Assembly: GCA_949289265.1 (NCBI GenBank) | Contig: CASENE010000058.1 | Span: forward strand, 121,681 to 185,680 | Direction: 5' to 3' | Length of the DNA stretch: 64,000 bases | Source: an uncultured Bacteroides sp. | Lineage (GTDB): Bacteria; Bacteroidota; Bacteroidia; Bacteroidales; Bacteroidaceae | Part shown: piece by piece, positions 31,184 through 42,063 of the stretch | How positions within the stretch are numbered: position 1 is the stretch's first letter | Layout: every line of letters starts with the position of its first letter | The notes under the pieces: model-generated | The model's database searches: none | The model's input: only the letters and a program-made list of their open reading frames with translations | Told to the model about the DNA's origin: nothing | Program-made: the position numbers and the translations under genes

Positions 31184-32748
31184 AGAAAGGACTGATAACA
31201 TCCATCTTGGCGCTGACCATCGGCGGGTTGAACGCCCAGCCGTTGCCCGTCCTCCCCCGGCTGGTGGTGATGCTGACGGTAGACCAGTTGCGCACGGACT
31301 ATCTGGAAGCCTTCGAGCCGCTCTATGGCGAGAAGGGGTTCCGCCGTCTGTTGCGCGACGGCAAGGTCTATTGCCAGGCCGATATGCCTTTTGCCGGAGC
31401 CGACCGTGCCTCGGCCATCGCCACGCTCTATACTGGCAGCACGCCTTCCTTGCACGGCATCATTGGCGAGAACTGGCTGGACGCCAAGACCCTCCGTCCG
31501 GTGAATTGCGTGGCCGACCCTGCGTTCATGGGCAACTACACCAACCAGAGCACCTCGCCCTCCAAACTGTTGGCATCTACCTTGGCCGACGAACTGCGGA
31601 TAGCCACCGCCAACCGGAGCATCGTCTATGCCATTGCCCCCACCCGCGAGGCAGCCGTCTTTGGCGCCGGACATGCAGGCAACGGGGCCTTTTGGCTCAA
31701 CCAGCGGACGGGCAAGTGGTGCAGCACGACGTATTATGAGAACTTCCCGTGGTGGATAGAAGGATATAACGAGAAACAAGCTCCCGACAAACACCTCAAG
31801 GGCACGGTGTGGACGCCCCTCTATGCCCCGGAACGTTATAACTGCCTGCCGGGCGAGACGTCCGAAGCATTTAAATACGGATTGACCGACAGCGGCGTCC
31901 ACAAATACCGGCGTCTGGTCTCCACCCCCTACATCAACGACGAGGTGAACCGGCTGGTGGAAGAACTGCTGGACAAGAGCGAGATGGGACGCGACAGCGT
32001 GCCCGACTTCCTGTCGTTGACCTATTATGCGGGCCTCTTCCATCCGGCTCCTACGCTCAGCCAGAACATGGAGATAGAAGACACCTATGCGCGCACCGAC
32101 CGTAGCGTAGCTGCTTTGCTGGAGTTGTTGGACCGGAAGGTGGGACTGCGCAACGTGCTTTTCTGTCTGACTTCTACCGGTTATGCCGAACCTCAGTCGG
32201 CAGATGCAGACCTCTATCGCGTGCCGGGCGGCGAGTTCTACCTGAACCGCTGTGCTACCCTGCTGAACATGTTCCTTATGGCCACTTATGGCGAAGGACA
32301 GTACGTGGAGGCCTATTATGACCAACAAATCTACCTTAACCATAAACTTATTGAGGACAAGCACCTGAGCCTGGCGGAAATCCAGGAGAAGGCTGCCGGA
32401 TTCCTGATGCAGTTCAGCGGAGTGAGCGAGGTGTACTCGGCTCATCGCTTGCTGCTGGGTGCGTGGTCGCCTCAAACCGAACGTATCCGCAACGGTTATC
32501 ACCGCTTGCGTTCGGGCGACTTGCTTGTCGAAGTGCTGCCCGGGTGGACGGTGATGCACGAGGATGGCACGGAACATTACACCGTGCGCTCGGCCAATCC
32601 GCCTGCTCCTTTCATCCTGTTGGCGCCCGGCATCCGTCCGGAGACAGTCCGCATCCCGGTCAGTGCGGCGCGCATCGCCCCCACTGTGGCCGGCGCGCTG
32701 CGCATCCGTGCGCCCAATGCCTGCACAGAGGCTTCTCTCGGCCTCTGA
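31180..32748 (+). CDS. Alkaline phosphatase superfamily protein lacking catalytic residues (probable pseudoenzyme), exported
   Basis: The 522-residue protein has a signal peptide (MKKGLITSILALTIGGLNAQ) and the overall sequence order of PafA-type alkaline phosphatases: LVVMLTVDQLRTDYL, YTGSTPSLHGIIGENW, DTYARTDRSVAALLELLDRKVG. Key sites are altered. The position of the Thr nucleophile (TGPGHAS in PafA) is AGADRAS with Ala72. The DxVGH-type zinc-ligand segment reads TYYAGLFHP, and the DHG zinc motif reads TSTGYAE. Only Asp35 remains obvious. The fold is probably kept without phosphatase chemistry. It is translationally coupled to the DUF4105 gene and precedes secA by 188 bp. Confidence 0.82.
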   Translation: MKKGLITSILALTIGGLNAQPLPVLPRLVVMLTVDQLRTDYLEAFEPLYGEKGFRRLLRDGKVYCQADMPFAGADRASAIATLYTGSTPSLHGIIGENWLDAKTLRPVNCVADPAFMGNYTNQSTSPSKLLASTLADELRIATANRSIVYAIAPTREAAVFGAGHAGNGAFWLNQRTGKWCSTTYYENFPWWIEGYNEKQAPDKHLKGTVWTPLYAPERYNCLPGETSEAFKYGLTDSGVHKYRRLVSTPYINDEVNRLVEELLDKSEMGRDSVPDFLSLTYYAGLFHPAPTLSQNMEIEDTYARTDRSVAALLELLDRKVGLRNVLFCLTSTGYAEPQSADADLYRVPGGEFYLNRCATLLNMFLMATYGEGQYVEAYYDQQIYLNHKLIEDKHLSLAEIQEKAAGFLMQFSGVSEVYSAHRLLLGAWSPQTERIRNGYHRLRSGDLLVEVLPGWTVMHEDGTEHYTVRSANPPAPFILLAPGIRPETVRIPVSAARIAPTVAGALRIRAPNACTEASLGL

Positions 32749-32862
32749 CGAAACTTCATGCAGGGGGCTTTCTGTCCTTCTGCCGGGAACAATCATCAGA
32801 CATAAACAGCTTTTTCATCAGATTTTATCCCCGCATATGTGGGTTATCTGTAAGGAATTAAG

Positions 32863-32870
32863 TAACTTTG
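32863..32870 (+). promoter_or_regulatory. -7 promoter box of secA
   Basis: TAACTTTG, 66 bases upstream of the secA start codon. Confidence 0.6.
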
Positions 32871-32935
32871 CCGCGCCTTTCCCCAGGTGGGCGGCAACCA
32901 AAAGGAATAATAACAAAAACATATCATAGACAAGA

Positions 32936-36232
<3,297 letters not shown>

Positions 36233-36266
36233 GCGGTGCGCGGCCGTCAACAGGTCTTAAATATGG

Positions 36267-36305
36267 AGTCCCGGACGCTTAAAAAACGCCCGGGACTTTT
36301 GTTTT
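36267..36305 (+). terminator. Intrinsic terminator of secA
   Basis: AGTCCCGGACG (36267-36277) pairs with CGCCCGGGACT (36287-36297) with one mismatch, followed by TTTTGTTTTG. Confidence 0.85.
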
Positions 36306-36381
36306 GTCCGCCCAAAAGCGTATTTTTGTCCGCAGAAACCGGCCTTGCATGGCGGCCCGGGAGGCATCCCGTCCGCCGTTT

Positions 36382-36470
36382 GCTGGCGTTCCAATCCCCG
36401 CTTGCTGGCATAGTAATCCCCGCTTGCTGGCATAGTAACGCCCGGTCGCTGGCATTATAACGCCCGGTCA
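36382..36470. repeat. Tandem dyad array G, 22-bp period
   Basis: GCTGGC recurs at 36382, 36404, 36426 and 36448, exactly 22 bp apart, with units such as TGGCATAGTAATCCCC and TGGCATTATAACGCCC. It occupies the middle of the 351-bp gap between secA and the lipoprotein gene; the rest of that gap shows nothing else apart from the terminator. Confidence 0.9.
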
Positions 36471-36583
36471 GGCCGCTTGCAGCGGGGCGGAAACGGGGAT
36501 GGAACACGGTCCCGAATCGTGTCCGGAGACGCGCGTGCCGGTGCTGAAAACGGATTGTCCATGACTTAACTTGTTGAAGAAAA

Positions 36584-37708
36584 ATGAAACGAATCTTCCC
36601 TCCCAGCCTTTTGTGCCTGCTCCTGTTCGTGGCCGCCGCGTGCCAGAGCGTGCAGCAATTCTCCATAGACTACATGCAACCAGCCGAGGTGAGCTTTCCC
36701 GCCGCCTTGAGGCGCGTGGCCGTGGTCAACAACATGCCCGCTTCGCCCCAGGCGACGGCGATGCCCGAGGCCGGCGAGGAGCCGAAGGGCGAGTACGAGG
36801 TGGCCCGCAAGACGGACTACTACACGGGCAATCCGGCGACGGCGGCGCAGGCTCTGGCCGACGCGCTGGCCGATGAAAACTACTTCGACCAAGTGATTAT
36901 CTGCGACTCGGCCTTGCGCGCCAACGACGTCGCCTTGCGCGAGAGCACGCTGTCGCGCGAAGAGGTCAACCGGCTGGCCCGCGACCTGCAGGCCGACTTT
37001 CTGATTGCCGTGGAGGACGTCCGGCTGCGGGCGGTCAGCAAAATGGACTTCCTGCCGGACGTGCAGGCCTATTACGGCACGGTGGACGTGACCGTCTGCC
37101 CCACGTTGCGCATCTACGTGCCCAACCGTCGCGGCCCCGTGGCCACCGTCAGCCGCCCCGACAGCATCTTTTGGGAAGAGGCAGGCGTGAGCGAAGGCGA
37201 GGTGCGCTCCCGCCTTATCCAAGGCAAGGAACTGGTGGAGGCTGCCTCCGGTTTTGCCGGTTCGTCGCCCGTGGCCTATCTGTTGCCCCACTGGAAGACA
37301 GCCGAGCGCTATCTCTTCGTCGGCGGTTCGGTGGACATGCGCGACGCCGCAGTCTACGTCCGCGAGCAGAACTGGGATGAGGCCATCGCCTTGTGGAAGC
37401 GCCACTACGAGCAGCGGAAGGGAAAGACGAAAATCCGGGCCGCCTATAACATCGCTTTGGGCTACGAGCTTCAAGACAGCATCGGCGATGCCCTGCAGTG
37501 GGCCACGAAGGCACAACAGATAGCCAACGACGTGGAGCACGTGGAAGAGAAGGCCGCGCAGGGCCTGCAGAGCGCCGACATACCTTATTATATCCTTACC
37601 AGCCTCTACGTGAACGAACTGACGGAACGCCGGCAGGGCATCGCGCGCCTGCGGATGCAGATGCGGCGCTTTGCCGACGAAGCCCCCGCGGACGAGGCCG
37701 GCCTGTAA
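36584..37708 (+). CDS. DUF6340-like lipoprotein
   Basis: The 374-residue protein has a lipoprotein signal peptide ending in VAAACQS (Cys20 would be lipidated). An N-terminal alpha/beta domain (about 45-230: RRVAVVNNMP, ADFLIAVEDVRL) is followed by TPR-like helical repeats (about 245-340: WDEAIALWKRHYEQ, AAYNIALGYELQDSIGDALQWA). This arrangement fits the DUF6340 family of Bacteroidetes periplasmic lipoproteins, whose function is not known. No promoter box was seen; the start is fixed by the lipobox. No operon partners are evident. Confidence 0.75.
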   Translation: MKRIFPPSLLCLLLFVAAACQSVQQFSIDYMQPAEVSFPAALRRVAVVNNMPASPQATAMPEAGEEPKGEYEVARKTDYYTGNPATAAQALADALADENYFDQVIICDSALRANDVALRESTLSREEVNRLARDLQADFLIAVEDVRLRAVSKMDFLPDVQAYYGTVDVTVCPTLRIYVPNRRGPVATVSRPDSIFWEEAGVSEGEVRSRLIQGKELVEAASGFAGSSPVAYLLPHWKTAERYLFVGGSVDMRDAAVYVREQNWDEAIALWKRHYEQRKGKTKIRAAYNIALGYELQDSIGDALQWATKAQQIANDVEHVEEKAAQGLQSADIPYYILTSLYVNELTERRQGIARLRMQMRRFADEAPADEAGL

Positions 37709-37797
37709 GGCGCGCGCCGCTCTCCACCTCGGCCGGGCCGGACGGCGCGATGCGGATTATTCTGCCCTACATCCAAGGTTATTTCATAAATATTCCG

Positions 37798-37805
37798 TAA
37801 CTTTG
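37798..37805 (+). promoter_or_regulatory. -7 box of the small acidic protein gene
   Basis: TAACTTTG, 26 bases upstream of the ATG at 37832. Confidence 0.6.
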
Positions 37806-37831
37806 AAGCCGGTTTAAGCAAAAAAACGATT

Positions 37832-38275
37832 ATGAAACTCAGTCAATCATCGTTATCACAGATAGAAAACGCACTGCGGACGGCCGTCGGCCGATACAGC
37901 GGGGGCGAGGAAACCGTGGTGACAGACATCCATGTGCAGGCCAATCCCGTCACGGGCGAGCTGCTTGTCTTCGATGACGAAGATGCCGAACTGGCCGACA
38001 CCACCGTCGGCGAATGGGCCAACTATGACGGCACGGATTTCTATGCAGACGTCGAGCGCGTCCTCTCCTCGCTGCTGAACGACATGAAGGCCGCGGGCGA
38101 CTTCGACAAGCTGGCGCTGATGAAACCCTATTCCTTTGTTCTGGTGGACGAAGAGCGCGAGACCGTGGCCGAACTGCTGCTGATGGACGACGACACCCTG
38201 CTGCTGAACGACGAACTGCTGAAGGGACTGGACGAAGAACTGGACGCCTTTCTGAAAGAACTGCTGGAGAAGTAA
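37832..38275 (+). CDS. Small acidic cytoplasmic protein of unknown function
   Basis: The 147-residue product is strongly acidic (FDDEDAELADTT, LMDDDTLLLNDELL, LDEELDAFLKELLEK), with no signal peptide or membrane segment. An N-terminal amphipathic helix (SQIENALRTAV) is followed by beta strands and an acidic C-terminal helix. I do not recognise a family. It has its own -7 box and a clear start. The context (secA and lipoprotein upstream, HU operon downstream) gives no hint of function. Confidence 0.7.
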   Translation: MKLSQSSLSQIENALRTAVGRYSGGEETVVTDIHVQANPVTGELLVFDDEDAELADTTVGEWANYDGTDFYADVERVLSSLLNDMKAAGDFDKLALMKPYSFVLVDEERETVAELLLMDDDTLLLNDELLKGLDEELDAFLKELLEK

Positions 38276-38528
38276 GCCTCTTTCCCGCTCCCAAGAGGGA
38301 CACGGCGCCTCGCGAAGAGGCTCTTGAGCACGCTGAAGAGGGACTTGAACAAGCAAAACAAGCACTTGGCGAAAACCGCAGGAGGCGGTGTGCGTCCCGG
38401 CCTGCGTGCGCGGTCGGTCTGTACCTGCTATCAATGTAACGGGCAGACATTCAGTCTGATAAGGGCTCATTCGCGCACTTTGCTGAAAAATAGTCCGAAA
38501 TATATTTTCCAGAGCCGCGGAAAAGCTA
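38276..38528. other. Intergenic stretch upstream of the HU operon
   Basis: This part of the 307-bp gap contains a small hairpin (GCCTC-GCGAA-GAGGC near 38308) but no supported gene. It becomes AT-rich toward the HU promoter. Confidence 0.5.
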
Positions 38529-38536
38529 TATATTTG
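38529..38536 (+). promoter_or_regulatory. -7 box of the HU operon
   Basis: TATATTTG, 46 bases upstream of the HU start codon, with TTTT in the -33 position. Confidence 0.6.
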
Positions 38537-38582
38537 CAGTCCAAAAAATTAGGAACATTAGTAACAATATTTTTTAAAGAAA

Positions 38583-38858
38583 ATGACTAAAGCTGATATT
38601 GTAAACGAAATTACAAAGAACACAGGGATTGACAAAGTCACAGTTCTGGCTACCGTTGAAGCCTTCATGGAAGCCGTGAAATCGTCTCTTGCAAAGGATG
38701 AGAACGTGTATCTCCGCGGGTTTGGCAGTTTCATTGTGAAGAAGAGAGCACAGAAAACAGCTCGTAACATTTCGAAGAATACGACTATCATCATTCCGGA
38801 ACACAATATTCCGGCCTTCAAGCCTGCCAAGACCTTCACTCTCTCAGTGAAGAAATAA
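38583..38858 (+). CDS. HU-family DNA-binding protein
   Basis: The 91-residue protein is a full-length HU/IHF-fold histone-like protein: MTKADIVNEITKNTGI helix, VYLRGFGSFIVKKRA hinge, and the DNA-binding beta arm ending in PAFKPAKTF. It bends and compacts DNA as a dimer. Codon use is noticeably more AT-rich than in the neighbouring genes, as expected for a highly expressed gene in this group. The mini-protein gene follows 36 bp downstream, then the RNase G gene. Confidence 0.96.
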   Translation: MTKADIVNEITKNTGIDKVTVLATVEAFMEAVKSSLAKDENVYLRGFGSFIVKKRAQKTARNISKNTTIIIPEHNIPAFKPAKTFTLSVKK

Positions 38859-38894
38859 TAAACACTAGTATTAACCTATAAAAATTAAAGAACT

Positions 38895-38987
38895 ATGCCA
38901 AGCGGTAAGAAGAAAAAAAGACATAAAATGTCAACGCACAAGCGTAAGAAAAGACTAAGAAAGAACAGACACAAAAGCAAAAAGTGA
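38895..38987 (+). CDS. 30-residue AURKAIP1/COX24-domain protein (small ribosomal protein, mS38-like)
   Basis: This ORF of 30 codons (MPSGKKKKRHKMSTHKRKKR...) consists almost wholly of Lys, Arg and His. The pattern M-P-S-G-K-K-(K/R)-K-R-H-K-M-x-T-H-K-R-K-K-R matches the short AURKAIP1/COX24-domain proteins annotated throughout Bacteroidetes, which correspond to the mitochondrial small-subunit protein mS38. Placement between HU and RNase G fits a translation/RNA role. It is too short for standard gene calling but has a clear start and stop. Confidence 0.88.
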   Translation: MPSGKKKKRHKMSTHKRKKRLRKNRHKSKK

Positions 38988-39007
38988 TTTTTTAGTCTGA
39001 AGGACAA

Positions 39008-39060
39008 AAACAAAGAACAAACTTGTGAAGTCATCTGTCTCGCGGGTTTGTTCTTTGTTT
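39008..39060 (+). terminator. Hairpin between the mini-protein gene and RNase G gene
   Basis: A perfect 15-bp stem (AAACAAAGAACAAAC at 39008-39022 with its complement at 39046-39060) ends in TTCTTTGTTT. It may terminate most HU-operon transcripts or act as an RNase G-sensitive processing site upstream of the RNase gene. Confidence 0.7.
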
Positions 39061-39132
39061 AAGATGCAATGCATATGTGGAACTGCTCCAGAGGCAGTTC
39101 AGAATGGATTCAATTAAAAAGCGATTATTATT

Positions 39133-40707
39133 GTGACAAACGAACTCGTAGTAGATGTACAGCCCAAGGAAGTGACCATCGCTCTGTTGGAAGACAAAAG
39201 TTTGGTGGAACTTCAGAGCGAAGGACGCAACATCTCCTTCTCGGTGGGCAATATGTATTTGGGGCGCATCAGGAAACTGATGCCCGGCCTGAATGCCTGC
39301 TTCGTGGACGTGGGTTATGAGAAAGACGCTTTTCTTCATTATCAGGATTTAGGTCCTCAATTCAATTCTTTAGAGAAATACATCAAGCAGACCTTAAGCG
39401 ACAAAAAGAAATTAACTCCCATTACGAAAGCCTCCATTCTGCCCGATTTGGAAAAAGACGGAACCGTCTCCAACACTCTGAAGGTAGGGCAGGAGGTCGT
39501 GGTGCAGATTGTCAAGGAACCGATTTCCACCAAAGGCCCCCGGTTGACTTCCGAACTCTCCTTTGCCGGAAGATACCTGGTGCTCATCCCTTTCAACGAC
39601 AAAGTTTCTGTATCGCAAAAAATCAAGTCGAGCGAAGAACGGGCACGCCTGAAACAACTGCTGATGAGCATCAAGCCTAAGAACTTTGGTGTCATCGTGC
39701 GCACTGTGGCCGAAGGCAAGCGCGTGGCCGAACTCGACGGAGAGCTTAAAGTCTTGCTTAAGCATTGGGAAGATGCCATTGTGAAGGTACAGAAGGCCAC
39801 CAAGTTTCCCACGCTCATCTATGAGGAGACCAGCCGCGCTGTCGGATTGTTGCGCGACCTGTTCAATCCCTCCTTTGAGAGCATACACGTGAACAACGAG
39901 GCCGTGTTTCACGAAATCAAGGACTATGTCTCGCTCATCGCCCCCGAAAGGGCCGATATCGTGAAACTGTATAAAGGGAAACTCCCCATCTTCGACAACT
40001 TCGGCATCACCAAGCAAATCAAGTCCTCATTCGGCAAGACCGTTTCATATAAAAGCGGAGCTTACCTGATTATTGAGCATACTGAGGCGCTTCACGTCGT
40101 GGATGTGAACAGCGGTAACCGCACCAAAAATGCCAACGGACAGGAAGCCAACGCGCTGGAAGTGAATCTGGGCGCTGCCGACGAGCTGGCACGCCAGCTG
40201 AGGCTGAGGGATATGGGAGGCATCATCGTGGTGGACTTCATCGACATGAACCTGGCCGAGAACCGGCAGAAACTCTACGAGCGCATGTGCCACAACATGC
40301 AGAAAGACAGAGCCCGCCACAATATCTTGCCGCTCAGTAAATTCGGGCTGATGCAAATCACGCGTCAGCGCGTGCGTCCGGCCATGGATGTCAATACGGA
40401 GGAAACCTGCCCCACTTGTTTCGGCAAGGGCACCATCAAGCCTTCCATCCTTTTCACCGACACACTGGAGAGTAAGATAGACTACCTGGTAAACAAACTG
40501 AAGATAAAGAAATTCTCATTACACATCCACCCCTACATCGCCGCTTATGTCAACCAGGGACTGATGTCGCTGAAGCGGAAGTGGCAGATGAAGTATGGAT
40601 TAGGCATCAAGATTATTCCGAACCAGAAACTTGCTTTTCTGCAATATGTCTTCTATGACCAACACGGCGAAGAGATAGACATGAAGGAAGAAATCGAAAT
40701 TAAGTGA
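39133..40707 (+). CDS. rng: Ribonuclease E/G family endoribonuclease
   Basis: The 524-residue protein has the RNase G layout: an N-terminal S1 domain (about 38-120, VGNMYLGRIRKLMPGLNACF), an RNase H-like and 5'-sensor region, and the DNase I-like catalytic domain with Asp324 (VVDVNSG) and Asp368 (VVDFIDM), spaced as in E. coli RNase E. The Zn-link (CPTCFGKG) and small domain follow. It lacks the long disordered RNase E scaffold. The start is GTG at 39133 (MTNELVVDVQ). It processes rRNA and mRNA. Confidence 0.95.
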   Translation: MTNELVVDVQPKEVTIALLEDKSLVELQSEGRNISFSVGNMYLGRIRKLMPGLNACFVDVGYEKDAFLHYQDLGPQFNSLEKYIKQTLSDKKKLTPITKASILPDLEKDGTVSNTLKVGQEVVVQIVKEPISTKGPRLTSELSFAGRYLVLIPFNDKVSVSQKIKSSEERARLKQLLMSIKPKNFGVIVRTVAEGKRVAELDGELKVLLKHWEDAIVKVQKATKFPTLIYEETSRAVGLLRDLFNPSFESIHVNNEAVFHEIKDYVSLIAPERADIVKLYKGKLPIFDNFGITKQIKSSFGKTVSYKSGAYLIIEHTEALHVVDVNSGNRTKNANGQEANALEVNLGAADELARQLRLRDMGGIIVVDFIDMNLAENRQKLYERMCHNMQKDRARHNILPLSKFGLMQITRQRVRPAMDVNTEETCPTCFGKGTIKPSILFTDTLESKIDYLVNKLKIKKFSLHIHPYIAAYVNQGLMSLKRKWQMKYGLGIKIIPNQKLAFLQYVFYDQHGEEIDMKEEIEIK

Positions 40708-40710
40708 AGA

Positions 40711-40746
40711 AAGCGGCGGAACTCTCCTTGAGGAGTTCCGCCGCTT
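40711..40746. terminator. Hairpin between convergent rng and gtrA-like genes
   Basis: A perfect 14-bp stem (AAGCGGCGGAACTC, 40711-40724, with its complement at 40733-40746) surrounds an 8-base loop. T-runs are weak on both sides, so termination may be partial. Confidence 0.8.
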
Positions 40747-40765
40747 TCTCTATGTTCCGGCCTTT

Positions 40766-41230
40766 TCAGGCCTTGCGGCATTCCAGAGTGCTGCTTTCTG
40801 CTTCGCTCACGACCGGACTTTTCTTGCTGCGGAACACCACCGTGTCGGCCAGGAAGTAATTGAACAGGCCGGAGATGACCAGGGCGGCAAAGTTGCAGTA
40901 GATGACGTCCCAGCCGAATATCTTCTCGAACAACAACAAGAATAGCATCTTCACCAGGAAACCTACTCCCGAAGAGAGGTTGAAGATGAAGAAACGGTAG
41001 CAGAAGTCGCGCGTGTTGCGGTTGCTGATGCGGCTCTTCCAAATCCAGCAGTACGACCAGAGAAAATTGCTCAATACGGCAAACTCGAACGAAATGATGG
41101 GCGACAGGACATATACGGTCCAATAGCTGCTGAACAAGTAGTCGGAGCATATCCACAGCACCAACGTGTCGATGCCCGTCCCGAACAGGCGGGTGGCTAA
41201 AAATTCCAGGTATGTTTTTAGCAGTCTCAT
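40766..41230 (-). CDS. GtrA-like membrane protein
   Basis: The 154-residue protein has four transmembrane helices and the GtrA pattern (ATRLFGTGIDTLVLW, FAVLSNFLWSYCWIWK, FNLSSGVGFLVK, LVISGLFNYFLADTVVFR). GtrA proteins are thought to flip lipid-linked sugars or support glycolipid and cell-surface polysaccharide synthesis. The gene begins 7 bp after the CDP-alcohol phosphotransferase gene, so the two are probably cotranscribed and act in one membrane-lipid or glycolipid pathway (inference). Confidence 0.88.
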   Translation of the reverse strand: MRLLKTYLEFLATRLFGTGIDTLVLWICSDYLFSSYWTVYVLSPIISFEFAVLSNFLWSYCWIWKSRISNRNTRDFCYRFFIFNLSSGVGFLVKMLFLLLFEKIFGWDVIYCNFAALVISGLFNYFLADTVVFRSKKSPVVSEAESSTLECRKA

Positions 41231-41237
41231 GGCGTGT

Positions 41238-41942
41238 TTAGGATGCTTTGTCTTCGGGATGGTAAGGCTTCAGCGGGTCGCGCAACGACAGGACTTTCCG
41301 GTCTTTGACGAACTGGCAGAAGTGGATGATAAAGAGGAAGGCGGCAATGGCCAGCCCGATAAAGTCGAAGGCGCCGAAGTCGCATCCCAGGATGACGTAT
41401 CGCGTTTCCGAGCCCGGCAGATACATATAGATGGTGTTGAGGATGATGACCACCAGGCGGAACTCGGTGGGGCCAAAGCTGCTATACGTCAGGCGGAACT
41501 CGTCTTTCAGTATCGTGCAGATGTAAGTGTAGATGGAGAGCACCAGATAGCCGGCCAGCACCAGCAGCGTGACATCCAGCCGGAAAGCCGGCGAGAGGCC
41601 GAAGCCGACGCACATGATGCAGATGGTGATGGCATCCAGCGTGTGGTCAATGAAGAAACCGTATACAGGACGCTGCGTGTGCCTCACACGGGCCAGTGTG
41701 CCGTCCAAGCTGTCTCCATACCAATTGATGACTAAACCCAGAGATGAAATCCACAAATACTTGGTGTTGATATTAGCCAGTACACAGCCCACTGCGCAAA
41801 CCACTGCGCCCATTACTCCCAAATAAGTCAGGAAATCCGAGGTGACCCATTTCGGTTGCCTCTCGGCAAGCCATACCAGGGCTTTCTTTTCCGCTTCATT
41901 GAGAATTGAGGTCTGGATTCTGGACGACAATTCTTTTCCCAT
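41238..41942 (-). CDS. CDP-alcohol phosphatidyltransferase family protein
   Basis: The 234-residue integral membrane enzyme carries the diagnostic motif D-x2-D-G-x2-A-R-x8-G-x3-D-x3-D as DSLDGTLARVRHTQRPVYGF followed by FIDHTLD, with all four Asp residues. It transfers a phosphoalcohol from a CDP-activated donor, as in phospholipid head-group or inositol-lipid synthesis. The substrates cannot be told from the sequence. The start at 41942 is preceded by TAATTTTG at 41970-41977. Confidence 0.9.
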   Translation of the reverse strand: MGKELSSRIQTSILNEAEKKALVWLAERQPKWVTSDFLTYLGVMGAVVCAVGCVLANINTKYLWISSLGLVINWYGDSLDGTLARVRHTQRPVYGFFIDHTLDAITICIMCVGFGLSPAFRLDVTLLVLAGYLVLSIYTYICTILKDEFRLTYSSFGPTEFRLVVIILNTIYMYLPGSETRYVILGCDFGAFDFIGLAIAAFLFIIHFCQFVKDRKVLSLRDPLKPYHPEDKAS

Positions 41943-41969
41943 TTTTACTGCTTTTTCTTATTTATTCTG

Positions 41970-41977
41970 CAAAATTA
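41970..41977 (-). promoter_or_regulatory. -7 box of the CDP-alcohol transferase - GtrA unit
   Basis: TAATTTTG on the minus strand, 27 bases ahead of the start codon. Confidence 0.55.
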
Positions 41978-42063
41978 CATCTTCTTTCGGGAACAGCAGG
42001 ACATTTCTCCCTTTTTTTGCAACTGTTTAACAAATGTAAAAGAGACGTGCTTCTTTCCCTTTC

